Source of the DNA: Aldrovandia affinis
Lineage: Eukaryota; Chordata; Actinopteri; Notacanthiformes; Halosauridae
Reading direction: 5' to 3'
Assembly: GCA_029706075.1 (NCBI GenBank)
Contig: JAINUG010000173.1
Location: 682,001 to 746,000, forward strand
Length of the DNA: 64,000 nucleotides
A program made the translations under genes and the position numbers. Position 1 is the stretch's first letter. Each line of letters starts with the position of its first letter. Positions 1 to 10,312 of this stretch are shown piece after piece. The notes beneath the pieces were generated by a model. The model was not told the origin of the DNA. It did not search any database and saw only the letters and a list, made by a program, of their open reading frames with translations.

Positions 1-780
1 AGTATTTACAGAAACATATACAGTGTAAAACATTGTCAATTATGAGGCAAACCTAGTTTCCAACAGGTGCATTCAAACTTTTGACTGGTACTGGATTAGT
101 CAAATCAAATCAAATCAAATCAAGTTTGCTGATGACTTATGCTACTGGACCTCATCAATGTGCATAAACATTGAAGGAAAAATAGCTTCAGAACTGCATA
201 AGCAAAATTGAAACATGTTTAAACAAGTGGAGAGTACAACTAAACCCAACAAAAACACAGTGTGTAATATTCAGCAGAACAACCAACAAAAAGACCCCAC
301 TGATCTTGAAACTGTATTGTCAATACCTGAGAATCAACAAAAGAGCAAAGTTTATCAAAGGATATGAGATGGACAGCTCACATAGAAAACCTGGAAAAAG
401 AAGGGGAAGAAAAAGTTAAACTATTTAGATGCCCTATGTGGAAAGAGTACCAGAGCAGCACCAGCAACAGTTATGAAAGTCTATCAGAACAACATCAGGC
501 CTGTCTTGAATACTCCTCCCCAGCTTTGATAACCGCATCTGACAAACAAATACACAAGCTCCAGGTAATCCAGAATCCGAGCAGCCTACTGACTCCCTAG
601 ATACCTACCTGTCTCATACATCCATAAAATGTCCAGAATGAAGACCATTGCTGAAAGATTGGAACTGCTTGGAAAGAAATACACCCATAAAGCAAAGGAC
701 AACCATTCACTGAAGACAACAATAGAAGAGGCAATACAATACAGACACACCTCTCTCCATCATGCTAGGCTGCAGCTAAA
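1..780 (+). pseudogene. LINE reverse transcriptase remnant (Jockey/I-like), C-terminal part
   Basis: This is a decayed fragment of a non-LTR retrotransposon polymerase, readable only by changing frame several times. Near 125-150 a phrase resembling the reverse transcriptase motif (FADDL) is followed by matter typical of the thumb and C-terminal region. That includes THIENLEKEGE around 370-410 and LEYSSPALITASDKQIHKL around 507-565, with the usual spacing before LQVIQN. Stops and frame changes break it throughout, so it cannot be expressed as an enzyme. The family assignment (Jockey/I group) is from remembered motif order and is tentative. A short (AAATC)n run lies at about 101-125, just before the first recognisable motif. 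Confidence 0.55.
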
Positions 781-823
781 ATGAAGATAGCAGTGCACAC
801 AGCCACACACACACACACACACA

Positions 824-1314
824 TACAGTGGGGTCCAAAGGTCTGTGGTCAGTGAAATGGTTCACTGACCACAGAATCAAGCTTTTGCAATGGCCATCCC
901 AATCCCCTGACCTAAACCCCATTGAAAACCTGTAAGGTGAGCTGAAGAGGAGAATCCACAAGCGAAGACCAAGGACTGGAGAGATTCTGTATGGAGGAAT
1001 GGTTCAGATCCCTTGCTATGTGTTCTCCCACCTCATGAAGTATTATAGGAGAAGACTCAGTGCTGTTATCTTGGCAAGGGGAGCGTGCACAAAGTACTAA
1101 ATGCAGGGGTGCCAATAATTGTAACATGTGTTTTTGAGAAGAATGTTTATTTTTTGATAAGGAATTTTTTCTTTGAATAATTTTACTTCAATTAAAAGAT
1201 AGATTTATCTCATATTTTGAGTGTAAGATCAAGCTGTTGAACAACAGATATTTTTCCATGGCCATTTTTTGCTCATCTTTACCAAGGGTGCCAATAATTC
1301 TGGAGGGCACTGTA
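824..1314 (+). mobile_element. Tc1/mariner-like transposon, 3' end fragment
   Basis: The segment encodes the end of a Tc1-type transposase: [15 protein letters not shown] is visible around 890-930, carrying the final acidic residue of the DDE triad. The coding end is followed by an AT-rich stretch and a terminal repeat ending in the phrase TGCCAATAATTCTGGAGGGC near 1290-1310. A stop replaces the tryptophan after NPIENL (CTGTAAGG), so it is dead. At its left edge, about 824-845, is a scrap of a different Tc1 terminal repeat (CAGTGGGGTCCAAAGGTCTG), preceded by a (CA)n tract at about 803-823. The same family occurs in dnajc16 intron 7. Confidence 0.8.
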
Positions 1315-1419
1315 TATGATAGATATTGAGTTTCAGTGAACCCTGTAACTATTGTCTCACTAAAATTGTTTAAAAAGAATGATCAATGCGCAGATTATTA
1401 TCAATACCAATGTTTATGA

Positions 1420-1591
1420 GAAAAATGTTTATTTTTATATATGTTTTTTTTTTCTTTTAATAATTTGACTTCAATTAAAGGTTCGATTTCTCTCATATTT
1501 TGAGTGTATGAACAAGCTGATGAACAGACATTTTTTCATAGCCTTTTTTGCTCATCTTTACCATAGGTGCCAATAATTCTGGAGAGCACTG
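1420..1591 (+). mobile_element. Second Tc1-like 3' terminal region, same family
   Basis: A second copy of the noncoding tail and terminal repeat seen at about 1120-1314. It shares the AAAAATGTTTATTTTTATAT-like start, the TCTCATATTTTGAGTGTATG phrase and the ending GTGCCAATAATTCTGGAGAG. It carries no transposase coding sequence. It lies about 100 bp after the first end and in the same orientation. This suggests either local duplication of the end or a second, heavily deleted insertion. Confidence 0.75.
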
Positions 1592-2440
1592 TATTTCGGA
1601 ACCAAAGATTGCCCTTCTCCATTCCTAAAACAACTGCTTTGCCTCCCAACTGCTTTGCATTTTGCCATTGTGCTTCCCTAACTGAGCAATGGATACAAAA
1701 GACCTGAAGCTCTGTCGTATCCGTACAAGATCAAGAAATACTAGCCTAGCAAATACTAGCCTAGTAAACAAAGTCTGCTCTTCACATACACGTCAAGAAC
1801 CAGAGTGTAATTTGGGTCACCCTGACTGTGTCCATCTGTGAAAATAAGAACCTGTCTGCCTTTCGGTGACTGCTCCCTGACTATAGAATAAACATGCCAT
1901 TAACCTGACATCTTGACTTTTTTAGTTTACATGTTATTAAGCTACTAAACATTTTGAGCATGTTGTTAGCCATTCTATTGAACCCGATTATTCGGTCATA
2001 AATTAAACAAGTAAAAGTAACCGGAATTACCTGAACTGCTAAATTCTAGCTAGTTAACCTATGACATTGAGAAAATTAGTGTATGAGATATAAACACATA
2101 TATGTAATGATGACCACTGCATACAGTATCTCTCCTTTACCTGTGCTAGCAGTTTGCAAAAATATCTACAGAGGTGTAATTTTATGTTAAAGCCCTGGCT
2201 ACATACTGGTGTATTGAGAATGTTTTATTTGAACTAACAAGTGAAATGGCAGAAAACAAGGTATCTGCATTCGAATTGGTAGAAAATCCGGTGCTGTCGG
2301 GTTTTGTTGGTGTGATTATCTGGAGCAGCTAGCTTCAGTTTTGGGAGTTCAATAAAAAAGTGAAATAAGGCATAACTCAGCCATCTTGGTGTCTCTTATT
2401 AGACCCTAATGCCACAAGGACTTTTGGATACAACAATTGG
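1592..2440. other. Non-coding stretch, no recognised gene
   Basis: No coding frame of note. A phrase at about 1885-1893 contains AATAAA, and the sequence up to about 2430 (TGTCTCTTATTAGACCCTAA, then ACAACAATTGGCAATGAGGA) resembles the 3' end of an LTR followed by the leader of a Gypsy-type element. The LTR boundaries could not be fixed, so this is only a hint. Confidence 0.4.
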
Positions 2441-2640
2441 CAATGAGGATGGGATGGAGAGGTAACAACTCTCTAGTTTTGAGAAGTGGCTAACCAAGAG
2501 TAAAGGAAGCAATAAAGGAAATGGTGCTATTCAGCAGCGAGACTGGATTTTGTTTTAATGAGGTTAGGGAGAGCTTCAGTACATATGAGGACAGGTTCTC
2601 TCAGTTTGTGAAAACCAACGATAATCGACAACTACTGTCT
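2440..2640 (+). pseudogene. Possible Gypsy-type gag start, truncated
   Basis: After the leader-like phrase TTGGCAATGAGGATGGGATG (2437-2456), a reading frame from 2521 shows FSTYEDRFSQFVKTND. This is similar in pattern to the N-terminal capsid segment of Ty3/Gypsy Gag proteins, in which an aromatic-rich helix is followed by an asparagine/aspartate turn. The similarity stops near 2630, where unrelated sequence begins although the frame stays open to 3021. The call rests on pattern only. Confidence 0.3.
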
Positions 2641-2910
2641 TCCTTTCCATTGTGGGAGCCAAGACCTAAACTTAATTTATGCCTGACGGATTCGTTTGGG
2701 TGCAAGGTGGCGCGTGGTCAAAGTGATGCAATTGTGGCTGAAACGACTGTTCGCTTCGGGCATGCGCCTGTCTGCGCACCTCTCAAATTTTCTAACTACA
2801 TGGTCTGCGGCTGCGCCAGCCGCAAGACCTATATCATTGATGATTGGTTGACTGGAGATGGGGCGGGTCTTCCAGTGTCTAGTTCACCTTTTTCCTGCCT
2901 TTTAAAAACA

Positions 2911-3830
2911 ATGGAGAACTTCAGTGATGAACAACTGTGTGAAGAGGTCAGAAGGTACAGGCATTTATATGACTCCTCACTTCACGATTACAAAGACAGC
3001 CAGATGGCAATTAACTCGTAGAAAGAAATAGTGGAAATGCTCAATAGTGACAAAGTGACTGTCAGAAATGTTGGAAGAATATGTGGGACAAATTCGTCAA
3101 AGCCAAAAATAAGGGCAGGCGTGGAGATGCTGGCAGTGGTTTTAAAAGTCCCCCAATATTGATTGCTCTCTCATGGCTCAATGGATTCGTGAAGCATCGC
3201 GACACAGATTCCAACTTTCCAGAGCAAGAGGTAAGCTAAGTTCATGCTGGTTATACAGTATAGCATCCTAACTAGTATACTGTGAATGGAGAGTTGGCAC
3301 GTTTTACAATTATATATAGATGCACTTTTTAACCTCAACAACCTGTTCTCATTCACATTAATTACCAGATTGATTTAATTTCATCACTTAAGGTCTGCCT
3401 GTTTGTTCAGTATCATAATAAGAAGAGGTGACAGAACTTTTTTAAATCTTCCAGACACAGGCAGAATATGAAAGCTCTCTTAGCCTATCAACAATATCAC
3501 AAAGAAACCCTAGCTGATATTTGCCTGGCCAGCACTTCCTCCAACTCTTCCAGCACTGCCCCCATCTCATCTGTACAACCTGCCCCCGCCTCGTCTCCAT
3601 CTCACGGATCCATCTCAACACCACCTGGCCGCCCCATCACACCATCACCACCTGCCAACAACCTGGGAGATCCATCTCAATAAGATTGGACCAGGTGGAT
3701 GAAATCCTCATGCAAAGGCTGCAGGCTATTGATAAACATTGAAGGGAACAAGCAAGAAAAAAAGGATAACGAGGACAGGCACTTTGCCCTGACAGTGTTG
3801 TATATGCTAGAGCAGCAAAATGTAAGATTC
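2911..3830 (+). pseudogene. MADF/BESS-type DNA-binding gene remnant (Harbinger-accessory-like)
   Basis: From ATG at 2911 the frame reads MENFSDEQLCEEVRRYRHLY, then LYDSSLHDYKD. This matches the first helices of a MADF (Myb/SANT-like) domain. The expected tryptophan of the next helix is a TAG stop at 3019-3021 (NS*KEIVEML). The domain continues in another frame as DCQKCWKNMWDKFVKAKNK (about 3058-3113), which fits the last MADF helix. The apparent exon ends in EQE followed by GTAAGC at about 3231, suggesting a former intron. A later segment, about 3455-3820, contains LDQVDEILMQRLQAIDKH and then EDRHFALTVLYMLEQ, resembling a C-terminal BESS motif. Such MADF/BESS proteins occur as host genes and as the second protein of PIF/Harbinger transposons; no Harbinger transposase was found nearby. 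At least one stop and two frame changes make it a pseudogene. Confidence 0.6.
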
Positions 3831-4047
3831 ATCGAGGGTGCTTGGCGCCCCATTTTCTGTGAGCGATGAGCGGGTAAGACGGAGAAATCAGAGCTCCTTG
3901 CAAATATTTAATGAACCCTATTCAACTGGTATTGTTATCATCCATTTTGATTTAATTTACAAAGTTTTCATACATACTTTCCGTTCCTGTTGTTTTTCAG
4001 ATCTTTTATTTTACTTTCACTGAATAATTATTCGGTTCAGGTGTCAA

Positions 4048-4385
4048 TATGCCTAACTCTCATGGCAGAAGAGAAACGCTAGTTCCGTCTGAAGACAGCC
4101 AGGCCCAAACAACGGACATTAACGAACCCATCTGCCATCTGCCTCATCGTCTGATGCTATTTTACGTGCCTTGGCTTCAATTCGGTCTGGAATAGCCTCT
4201 ATTAAACCCAACATTGGTGCATCTATTGATGCTAAGATTTACATGGCATCCTTAAAAGCCGAATTAGCAGCGGTGGTGAGCAAACTACGCTCGGAGATAC
4301 CAACAATTCAGTCTGGGGCTGAGACTTTGGCTAACCGTGTAGGCGAAGTGGAACAGGGAATGTCACATTGGTCAGACACTACAGT
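4048..4385 (+). pseudogene. L1-type LINE ORF1 fragment (coiled-coil part)
   Basis: The start at 4050 reads MPNSHGRRETLVPSEDSQAQ. After a frame change it continues as ASIRSGIASIKPNIGASIDA, then AELAAVVSKLRSEI and ETLANRVGEVEQGMS. Heptad-like spacing of hydrophobic residues and the ending EVEQGMSHWSD match the coiled-coil trimerisation region of fish L1 ORF1 proteins, which bind element RNA. The reading stops at about 4385, where an antisense Rex1-type LINE begins. The rest of this L1 copy is not visible downstream of that insertion. Confidence 0.55.
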
Positions 4386-4389
4386 CCAT

Positions 4390-5440
4390 AATAATACGTT
4401 TATTTATAGAGCACCTCTCCAGCTACGAGCACAAGGTGCTTGACAAAGGACAATAAAAGACAATAAAAGCAAAACATGACCATGGATACTAAGTATGCGA
4501 ATATAAAAAGTAAAACACATAACAAAATAAAACACATAACAAAATACTAAGTATGCAATATAAAAGAAAGAAGTAAAAAAATAATAATAATAAATAAACA
4601 ATCAATACAATAAAATCATACATTGGGGAAAGCCAATCTGTACAAATGGGTTTTAAGACTAGATTTAAAAGATCTAATATAAGAAGGTAGGCTATTCCAG
4701 AGTCTAGGAGCAAGCACAGCGAAGGCACGATCACCCCTTGATTTTAACTTGGACTGTGGAACTACCAAAAATCCTTGACCTGAGGACCTAAGTGGCCTTG
4801 TTGCAGTATATGGGACCAACAATTCAGCAATATATAGTGGCGCCAGCTCGTGCAATGACTTATAAATGTACAGTAAAATGTTCAAATCAATTCTAAATTT
4901 AATCGGCAACCAGTGTAGGGAGGCCAGCACTGAAGTGATGTGAGATGTGTGTTTAGTTCTTGTTAAAAGCCTAGCAGCAGAATTCTGGATGATCTGAAGG
5001 CAAGCCAGTGACTTTTGGTTAATACCTGAAAATAAAACATTGCAATAATCTAAGCGTGATGAAACAAAGGCATGTATGATTCTCTCTGTATCCTCAAATG
5101 ACAGAACCGATCTTATTTTTGAAATATTTCTAAAATGGTAAAAACATGACTGAGCTATTTTTTTGGTGTGCTGTTCAAAATTTAAATTTGGGTCAAAAAC
5201 CACACCTAAATTCTTTACTACAGACTTGATATTAGCCGTTAATGAGCCCAGGCTTGACTGAATTTGTCTGGCGATTGACACGGGGCCAATGACAAGAACC
5301 TCAGTTTTGTCTCCAAATTCTATTCTACATGGCAGCCCTTTCTGAGCTTCGTAGAGAAGCTTGATGCTCGGGCTCTTGACTAAAACAGTTTTATTTTTCT
5401 TTCTTTCTTTCATCCCCTCCTCTTTCACTCCCCTATCCCT
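4390..5440 (-). mobile_element. Rex1-type LINE (CR1/L2/Rex1 group), 5'-truncated
   Basis: The minus strand encodes the C-terminal third of a non-LTR reverse transcriptase in one open frame of 270 codons (5428-4616). Motifs include KNLGVVFDPNLNFEQHTK, FVSSRLDYCNVLFSGI, LQIIQNSAARLLT and VLASLHWLPIKFRIDLNILL. These are diagnostic of the CR1/L2/Rex1 LINE group. The 3' end, at the low-coordinate side, has the phrase GGTGCTCTATAAATAAACGT typical of Rex1 tails. The endonuclease and first RT motifs are absent, as expected from incomplete target-primed reverse transcription. The frame is long and fairly clean, suggesting a moderately young copy. Confidence 0.85.
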
Positions 5441-5963
5441 CTTAATTACTTTACTTGACCTTTTATTTATTTATTTATTATATATATTTTTTTTTCTCCC
5501 TTTACTTATTCCTTGAACCCACTAATCATAGGCGGAGGGTATGTAAGGCTGGGGAAAGCTTAGCCTTCCCCTGGCCACTGGCATGGCGATTTATATATAT
5601 TGTATACATACAGTATATATAAATTGCCATATATATATAACTAAATACAAATGCTAGCAATGGAGGATTCGAGGTGAAGTCAGCTCAGTCAATCCACTGC
5701 CTTCTGCGGAGGACGTAACTAAGCTGGCCGGCTGCAGCCGAATGCTGCATGGTTATTAGGCTACTAATGTTAGTTAGCTAGCTAGTTCAGTGCTCCAGTC
5801 TCATCCAACAATGCGTTTTCCTGTCAGTGAAGCGACAGTCTACAAGCTAGCCTATGTTACCCTGAAAGCTGAAGGATTCATCACGGACTCACAGAGCCAT
5901 TCTGAACACACACTCTCTGTTAATGTCAATAAAAAGTATTATAAATTATGAGTATGAGAATTA
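5441..5963. other. AT-rich spacer with a TA-rich palindromic patch
   Basis: No coding content is supported. A TTTA/TATA-rich tract runs from about 5460 to 5500, and an AT palindrome lies around 5585-5640 (ATTTATATATATTGTATACA and its near complement). The phrase AGGCTGGGGAAAGCTTAGCC at about 5548 looks like part of an unclassified dispersed repeat. The last 14 bases (5950-5963) are the left target-site duplication of the following LINE. Confidence 0.5.
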
Positions 5964-8900
5964 CTCCTCCTTGAGCCGCCACCTTACCGTGGTGGAGGGG
6001 TTTGCGTGTCCCAATGATCCCAGGAGCTAAGTTGTCGGGGGCTTCATGCCCCTGGTAGGGTCACCCAAGGCAAACAGGTCCTGGGTGAGGGACCAGACAA
6101 AGCGTGGCTCACAAGACCCCCCATGATGACAAACAAAAATGGAAATACGTTTCCCTCGCCCGGACGCGGGTCACCGGGGCCCCCTGGAGCCAGGCCCGGG
6201 GTAGGGCTCGAGGCGCGCCTGGTGGCCGAGCCTACACCTATGGGGCTCGGCCGGGCACAGCCCGAAGAGGCAACGTAGGACCCCCTTCCCATGGGCTCAC
6301 CACCCATGGGAGGGACAAGGGGGTCGGGTGCAGTGTGAGATGGGCGGCGGCCGAAGGCGGGGGCCTTGGCGGTCCGATCCTCGGCTGCAGAAGCTAGCTC
6401 TAGGGACGTGGAATGTCACCTCTCTGGCGGGGAAGGAGCCTGAGCTGGTGCGGGAGGTCGAGAGGTTCCGGCTAGATATAGTCGGCCTCGCCGACGCATG
6501 GCATGGGCTCGGAACCAGTCTCCTTGAGAGGGGTTGGACTCTCTTCCACTCTGGAGTTGCCCCTGGTGGGAGGCGCCGAGCAGGGTTGGGAATACTTATT
6601 GCCCCCGGCTCGTTGCCTGTACGTTGGGGTTCACCCGGTAGACGAGAGGGTAGCCTCCCTCCGCCTTCGGGTGGGGGGACGGGTCCTGACTGTTGTTTGT
6701 GCTTATGCTCCAAACAGCAGCTCAGAATACCCACCCTTTTTGGAGTCCTTGGAGGGGGTGTTGGAGAACACTCCTTCCGGGGACTCCCTCGTTTTGCTGG
6801 GAGACTTCAATGCTCACGTGGGCAACGATAGTGAGACCTGGAGGGGCGTGATTGGGAGGAACGGCCCCCCCGATCTGAACCAGAATGGTGCTTTGTTGTT
6901 GGACTTCTGTGCCTGTCACAGATTGTCCATAACGAACACCATGTTCAAGCACAAGCGTGTCCATATATGCACCTGGCACCAGGACACCCTGGGCCGCAGT
7001 TCAATGATCGACTTTGTGGTCGTGTCGTCGGACTTGCGGCCGCATGTCTTGGACACTCGGGTGAAGAGAGGGGCGGAGCTGTCAACTGATCACCACCTGG
7101 TGGTGAGTTGGCTCCGATGGTGGGGGAGGATGCCGGTCAGGCCCAAACGTATTGTGAGGGTCTGCTGGGAACGTCTGGCAGAGTCTCCTGTCAGAAGGAG
7201 TTTCAACTCCCACCTCCGGGAGAGCTTCAACCATGTCCCGGGGGAGGCGGGGGACATTGAGTCGAGTGGGCCATGTTCCGTGCCTCTATTGTCGAGGCGG
7301 CTGACCGGAGCTGTGGCCGCAAGGTCGTCGGTGCCTGTCGCGCGGTAATCCCGAACCCGCTGGTGGACACCGGCAGTGAAGGATGCCGTCAAGCTGAAGA
7401 AGGAGTCCTATCGGACCTTTTTGGCCTGTGGGACTCCGGAGGCAGCAGATGGGTATCGGCGAGCCAAGCGGAGCGCGGCCGGCGGTCGCTGAGGCAAAAA
7501 CTCGGGCATGGGAGGAGCTCGGTGAGGCCATGAACGACGACTTCGAACGGCCGAGGAGGTTCTGGACCACCATCCGGCGTCTCAGGGGGAAGCAGTGCAC
7601 TGTCAACACTGTGTACAGTGGGGATGGGGCGCTGCTGACCTCGACTCGGGACGTTGTGGGTCGGTGGAGGGAATATCAAGACCTCCTCAATCCCACCGAC
7701 ACGCCTTCCAGCGAGGAAGCAGGGTCTGGGGACTCGGGGTGGGCTCTCCTATCTCTGGGGCTGAGGTCGCCACGGTGGTTAAAAAGCTCCGTGGTGGCAG
7801 GGCCTCGGGGTGGATGAGATCCGCCCGGAGTCCCTCAAGGCTCTGGATGTTGTGGGGCTGTCTTGGTTGACACGACTCTGCAGCATCGCGTGGACATCGG
7901 GGCAGTGCCTCTGGACTGGCAGACCGGGGTGGTGGTCCCCCTCTTCAAGAAAGGGGACCGGAGGGTGTGTTCCAACTACAGGGGATCACACTCCTCAGCC
8001 TCCTGGTAAGGTCTATTCAGGGGTTCTGGAGAGGAGGGTCCGTCGGATGGTTGAACCTCGGATTCAGGAGGAGCAATGTGGTTTTCGTCCTGGTCGCGGA
8101 ACTGTGGACCAGCTCTACACCCTCCGCGGGGTCCTGAGGGTGCATGGAGTTTGCCCAACCAGTCTACACATGTTTTGTGGACTTGGAGAAGGCTTTCGAC
8201 CGTGTCCCTAGGGGAGTCTTGTGGGGGGTGCTCCGGGAGTATGGGGTACCGGACCCCTTGATACGGGCCATTCGGTCCCTGTACGACCGGTGCCAGAGCT
8301 TGGTCCGCATTGCTGGCAGTAAGTTGGACTTGTTCCCGGTGAGGGTTGGACTCCGCCAGGGCTGCCCTTTGTCACCGGTTCTGTTCATAACCTTTATGGA
8401 CAGAATATCTAGGCGCAGCCGGGCGTTGAGGGGGTCCGGTTCGGTGGCCTGAGGATTGGGTCACTGCTCTTTGCAGATGATGTGGTCCTGTTGGCTTCAT
8501 CGGGCCGTGACCTCCAGCTCTCGCTGGAGCGGTTCGCAGCCGAGTGTGAAGCGGCTGGGATGAGAATCAGCACCTCCAAATCCGAGACCATGGTTCTCAG
8601 CCGGAAAAGGGTGGAGTGCACTCTCCGGGTCGGGAGGAGATCCTGCCCCAAGTGGAGGAGTTTAAATACCTCGGGTCTTGTTCACGAGTGAGGGAAGGAT
8701 GGAGCGGGAGATCGACAGGCGGATTGGTGCGGCGTCGGCAGTGATGCAGACGCTGCATTGGTCTGTCGTGGTAAAGAGGGAGCTGAGCCTAAAGGCAAAG
8801 CTCTCAATTTACCGGTCGATCTATGTTCCTATCCTCACCTATGGTCACGAGTTGTGGGTAGTGACCGAAAGAACGAGATCGCGAATACAAGCGGCTGAAA

Positions 8901-9279
8901 TGAGTTTCCTCCGCAGGGTGTCTGGGCTCTCCCTTAGAGATAGGGTGAGGAGCTCGGTCATCCGGGAGGGGCTCAGAGTAGAGCCGCTGCTCCTCGCGTC
9001 GAGAGGAGCCAGATGAGGTGGCTCGGGCATCTGGTTAGGATGCCTCCTGGACGCCTCCCTGGTGAGGTGTTCCGGGCACGTCCCACCGGGAGGAGGCCCC
9101 GGGGAAGACCCAGGACACGCTGGAGAGACTATGTCTCTCGGCTGGCCTGGGAACGCCGGGATTCCCCGGAAGAGCTGGACGAAGTGGCCGGGGAGAGGGA
9201 AGTCTGGGTCTCCTGCTTAGGACACTGCCCCCGCGACCCGACAAGGAGAAGCGGTAGAAGATGGATGGATGGATGGATG
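5964..9279 (+). mobile_element. RTE-type (RTE-X/Expander-like) LINE, near full length
   Basis: A 3.3-kb retrotransposon flanked by a perfect 14-bp duplication GAGTATGAGAATTA (5950-5963 and 9280-9293). It starts with a GC-rich leader (CTCCTTGAGCCGCCACCTTA) and ends in a (GGAT)n tail. An apurinic-like endonuclease is readable across two frames: LALGTWNVTSLAGKE near 6394, [20 protein letters not shown] near 6700, LGDFNAHVG near 6800, [13 protein letters not shown] near 7000 and [10 protein letters not shown] near 7087. The reverse transcriptase follows with EEQCGFRPGRGTVDQLYTL near 8070, FVDLEKAFDRVPRG near 8176, RQGCPLSPVLF near 8355 and LFADDVVLLASS near 8470. The catalytic FADD is kept, but several frameshifts between about 6500 and 8700 prevent a single protein. 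Its GC content is far above that of its neighbours. The clade name is by memory of motif and tail; the element identity as an EN-RT LINE is secure. Confidence 0.88.
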
Positions 9280-9293
9280 GAGTATGAGAATTA

Positions 9294-10312
9294 ATAAGCA
9301 AGCCTTATATTACACCTGGCATCGAATTGAATAAGTACACTGGTGTAATGTGAGAGAAAGTTCCTTTTTTATTTTACCGAAGGTACAAAACTCCGACAAC
9401 TTGACCGACTTTACTTAATTTAACCAGTGACGTTATTCAACTCACTTTTAGTAGTGTAACGGTGAACATAGCCACTAACAATGCTAATGAATCTATTGGC
9501 TGTATTGTCTGCGAACGGTACAGCTATTATTTATTATTTAGTTACAGTATGTTAACGTTTTACTATTTGTATAATTGCGGAATGGTGCTTGTATGAAAGT
9601 TTCTCCCTCCCCTGTTACGGAAGGTTATTGTATGTGACCGTTTGTGTTGTGCACCATGATGGTAGGTGTACAGTATGTGTGGAGGGTGACCGTCATGCGT
9701 TTGTCGTGTTTTCTGTGTACTTCCTGGCATTTCAATGTTTTGTTTTAATAAAGCGGATAGCGAAATAATGGAAAAGCAAGCTCTCCGGAGTCTTGATTCA
9801 GCACTAGCTACTACACTATTTATATTTACTTCATTAAGCGATTTTGTTACGCATTTGTAACAGCGTATTCGCTTCTCTGCCAATGTAAAATGTAACTTGA
9901 AAACTCAGAAATATATATATTTCTAGTTGTTATAAACTATATGAATATTAATTATTTTCACAAAATGTTATTTGTGTTTATACTTTAATATAATACTTGA
10001 AAGGTCTTTTAATTTTTTCTTCTTCTAAACTACAGTGAACACCTAACGTATTCAGACAGTGACGCTGATCAAGGTACTTTAATTATGTACAAACTGTTTT
10101 CATGATTCACTTTTGTTTATTAAACAATCGCACATGAAATTCTCCCTCTTCTTCTCATGTTTAATTTAATGGTCGAACATACTATTGCCTTTCTCTTGAC
10201 ACTCTCTTTCTCTGCAGTAGGTACACGAAAATCAACTCCTCTTCCTTATCCATCAAGAAGCTATCTTCTTTACGCAATGTTAAAAAAGCGCGTGGTCAGG
10301 TGACGTGTAGTA
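9294..10312. other. Non-coding stretch with an LTR-like segment
   Basis: No gene is supported. A segment at about 9614-9815 begins TGTTACGGAAGG, contains AATAAAG near 9750 and ends ACTAGCTACTACA. It therefore has the TG...CA shape and polyadenylation signal of a solo LTR, but no clear target duplication was seen. The rest is AT-rich and featureless to the eye. Confidence 0.35.

Noticed and set aside
2521-3021. A 166-codon intact gene
   Set aside because: It joins a gag-like start, unrelated sequence and a MADF start that ends in a stop at a conserved tryptophan, so it is a chance fusion frame.
6503-7348. 281-codon open frame as a possible host gene
   Set aside because: It encodes the endonuclease part of the RTE-type LINE.
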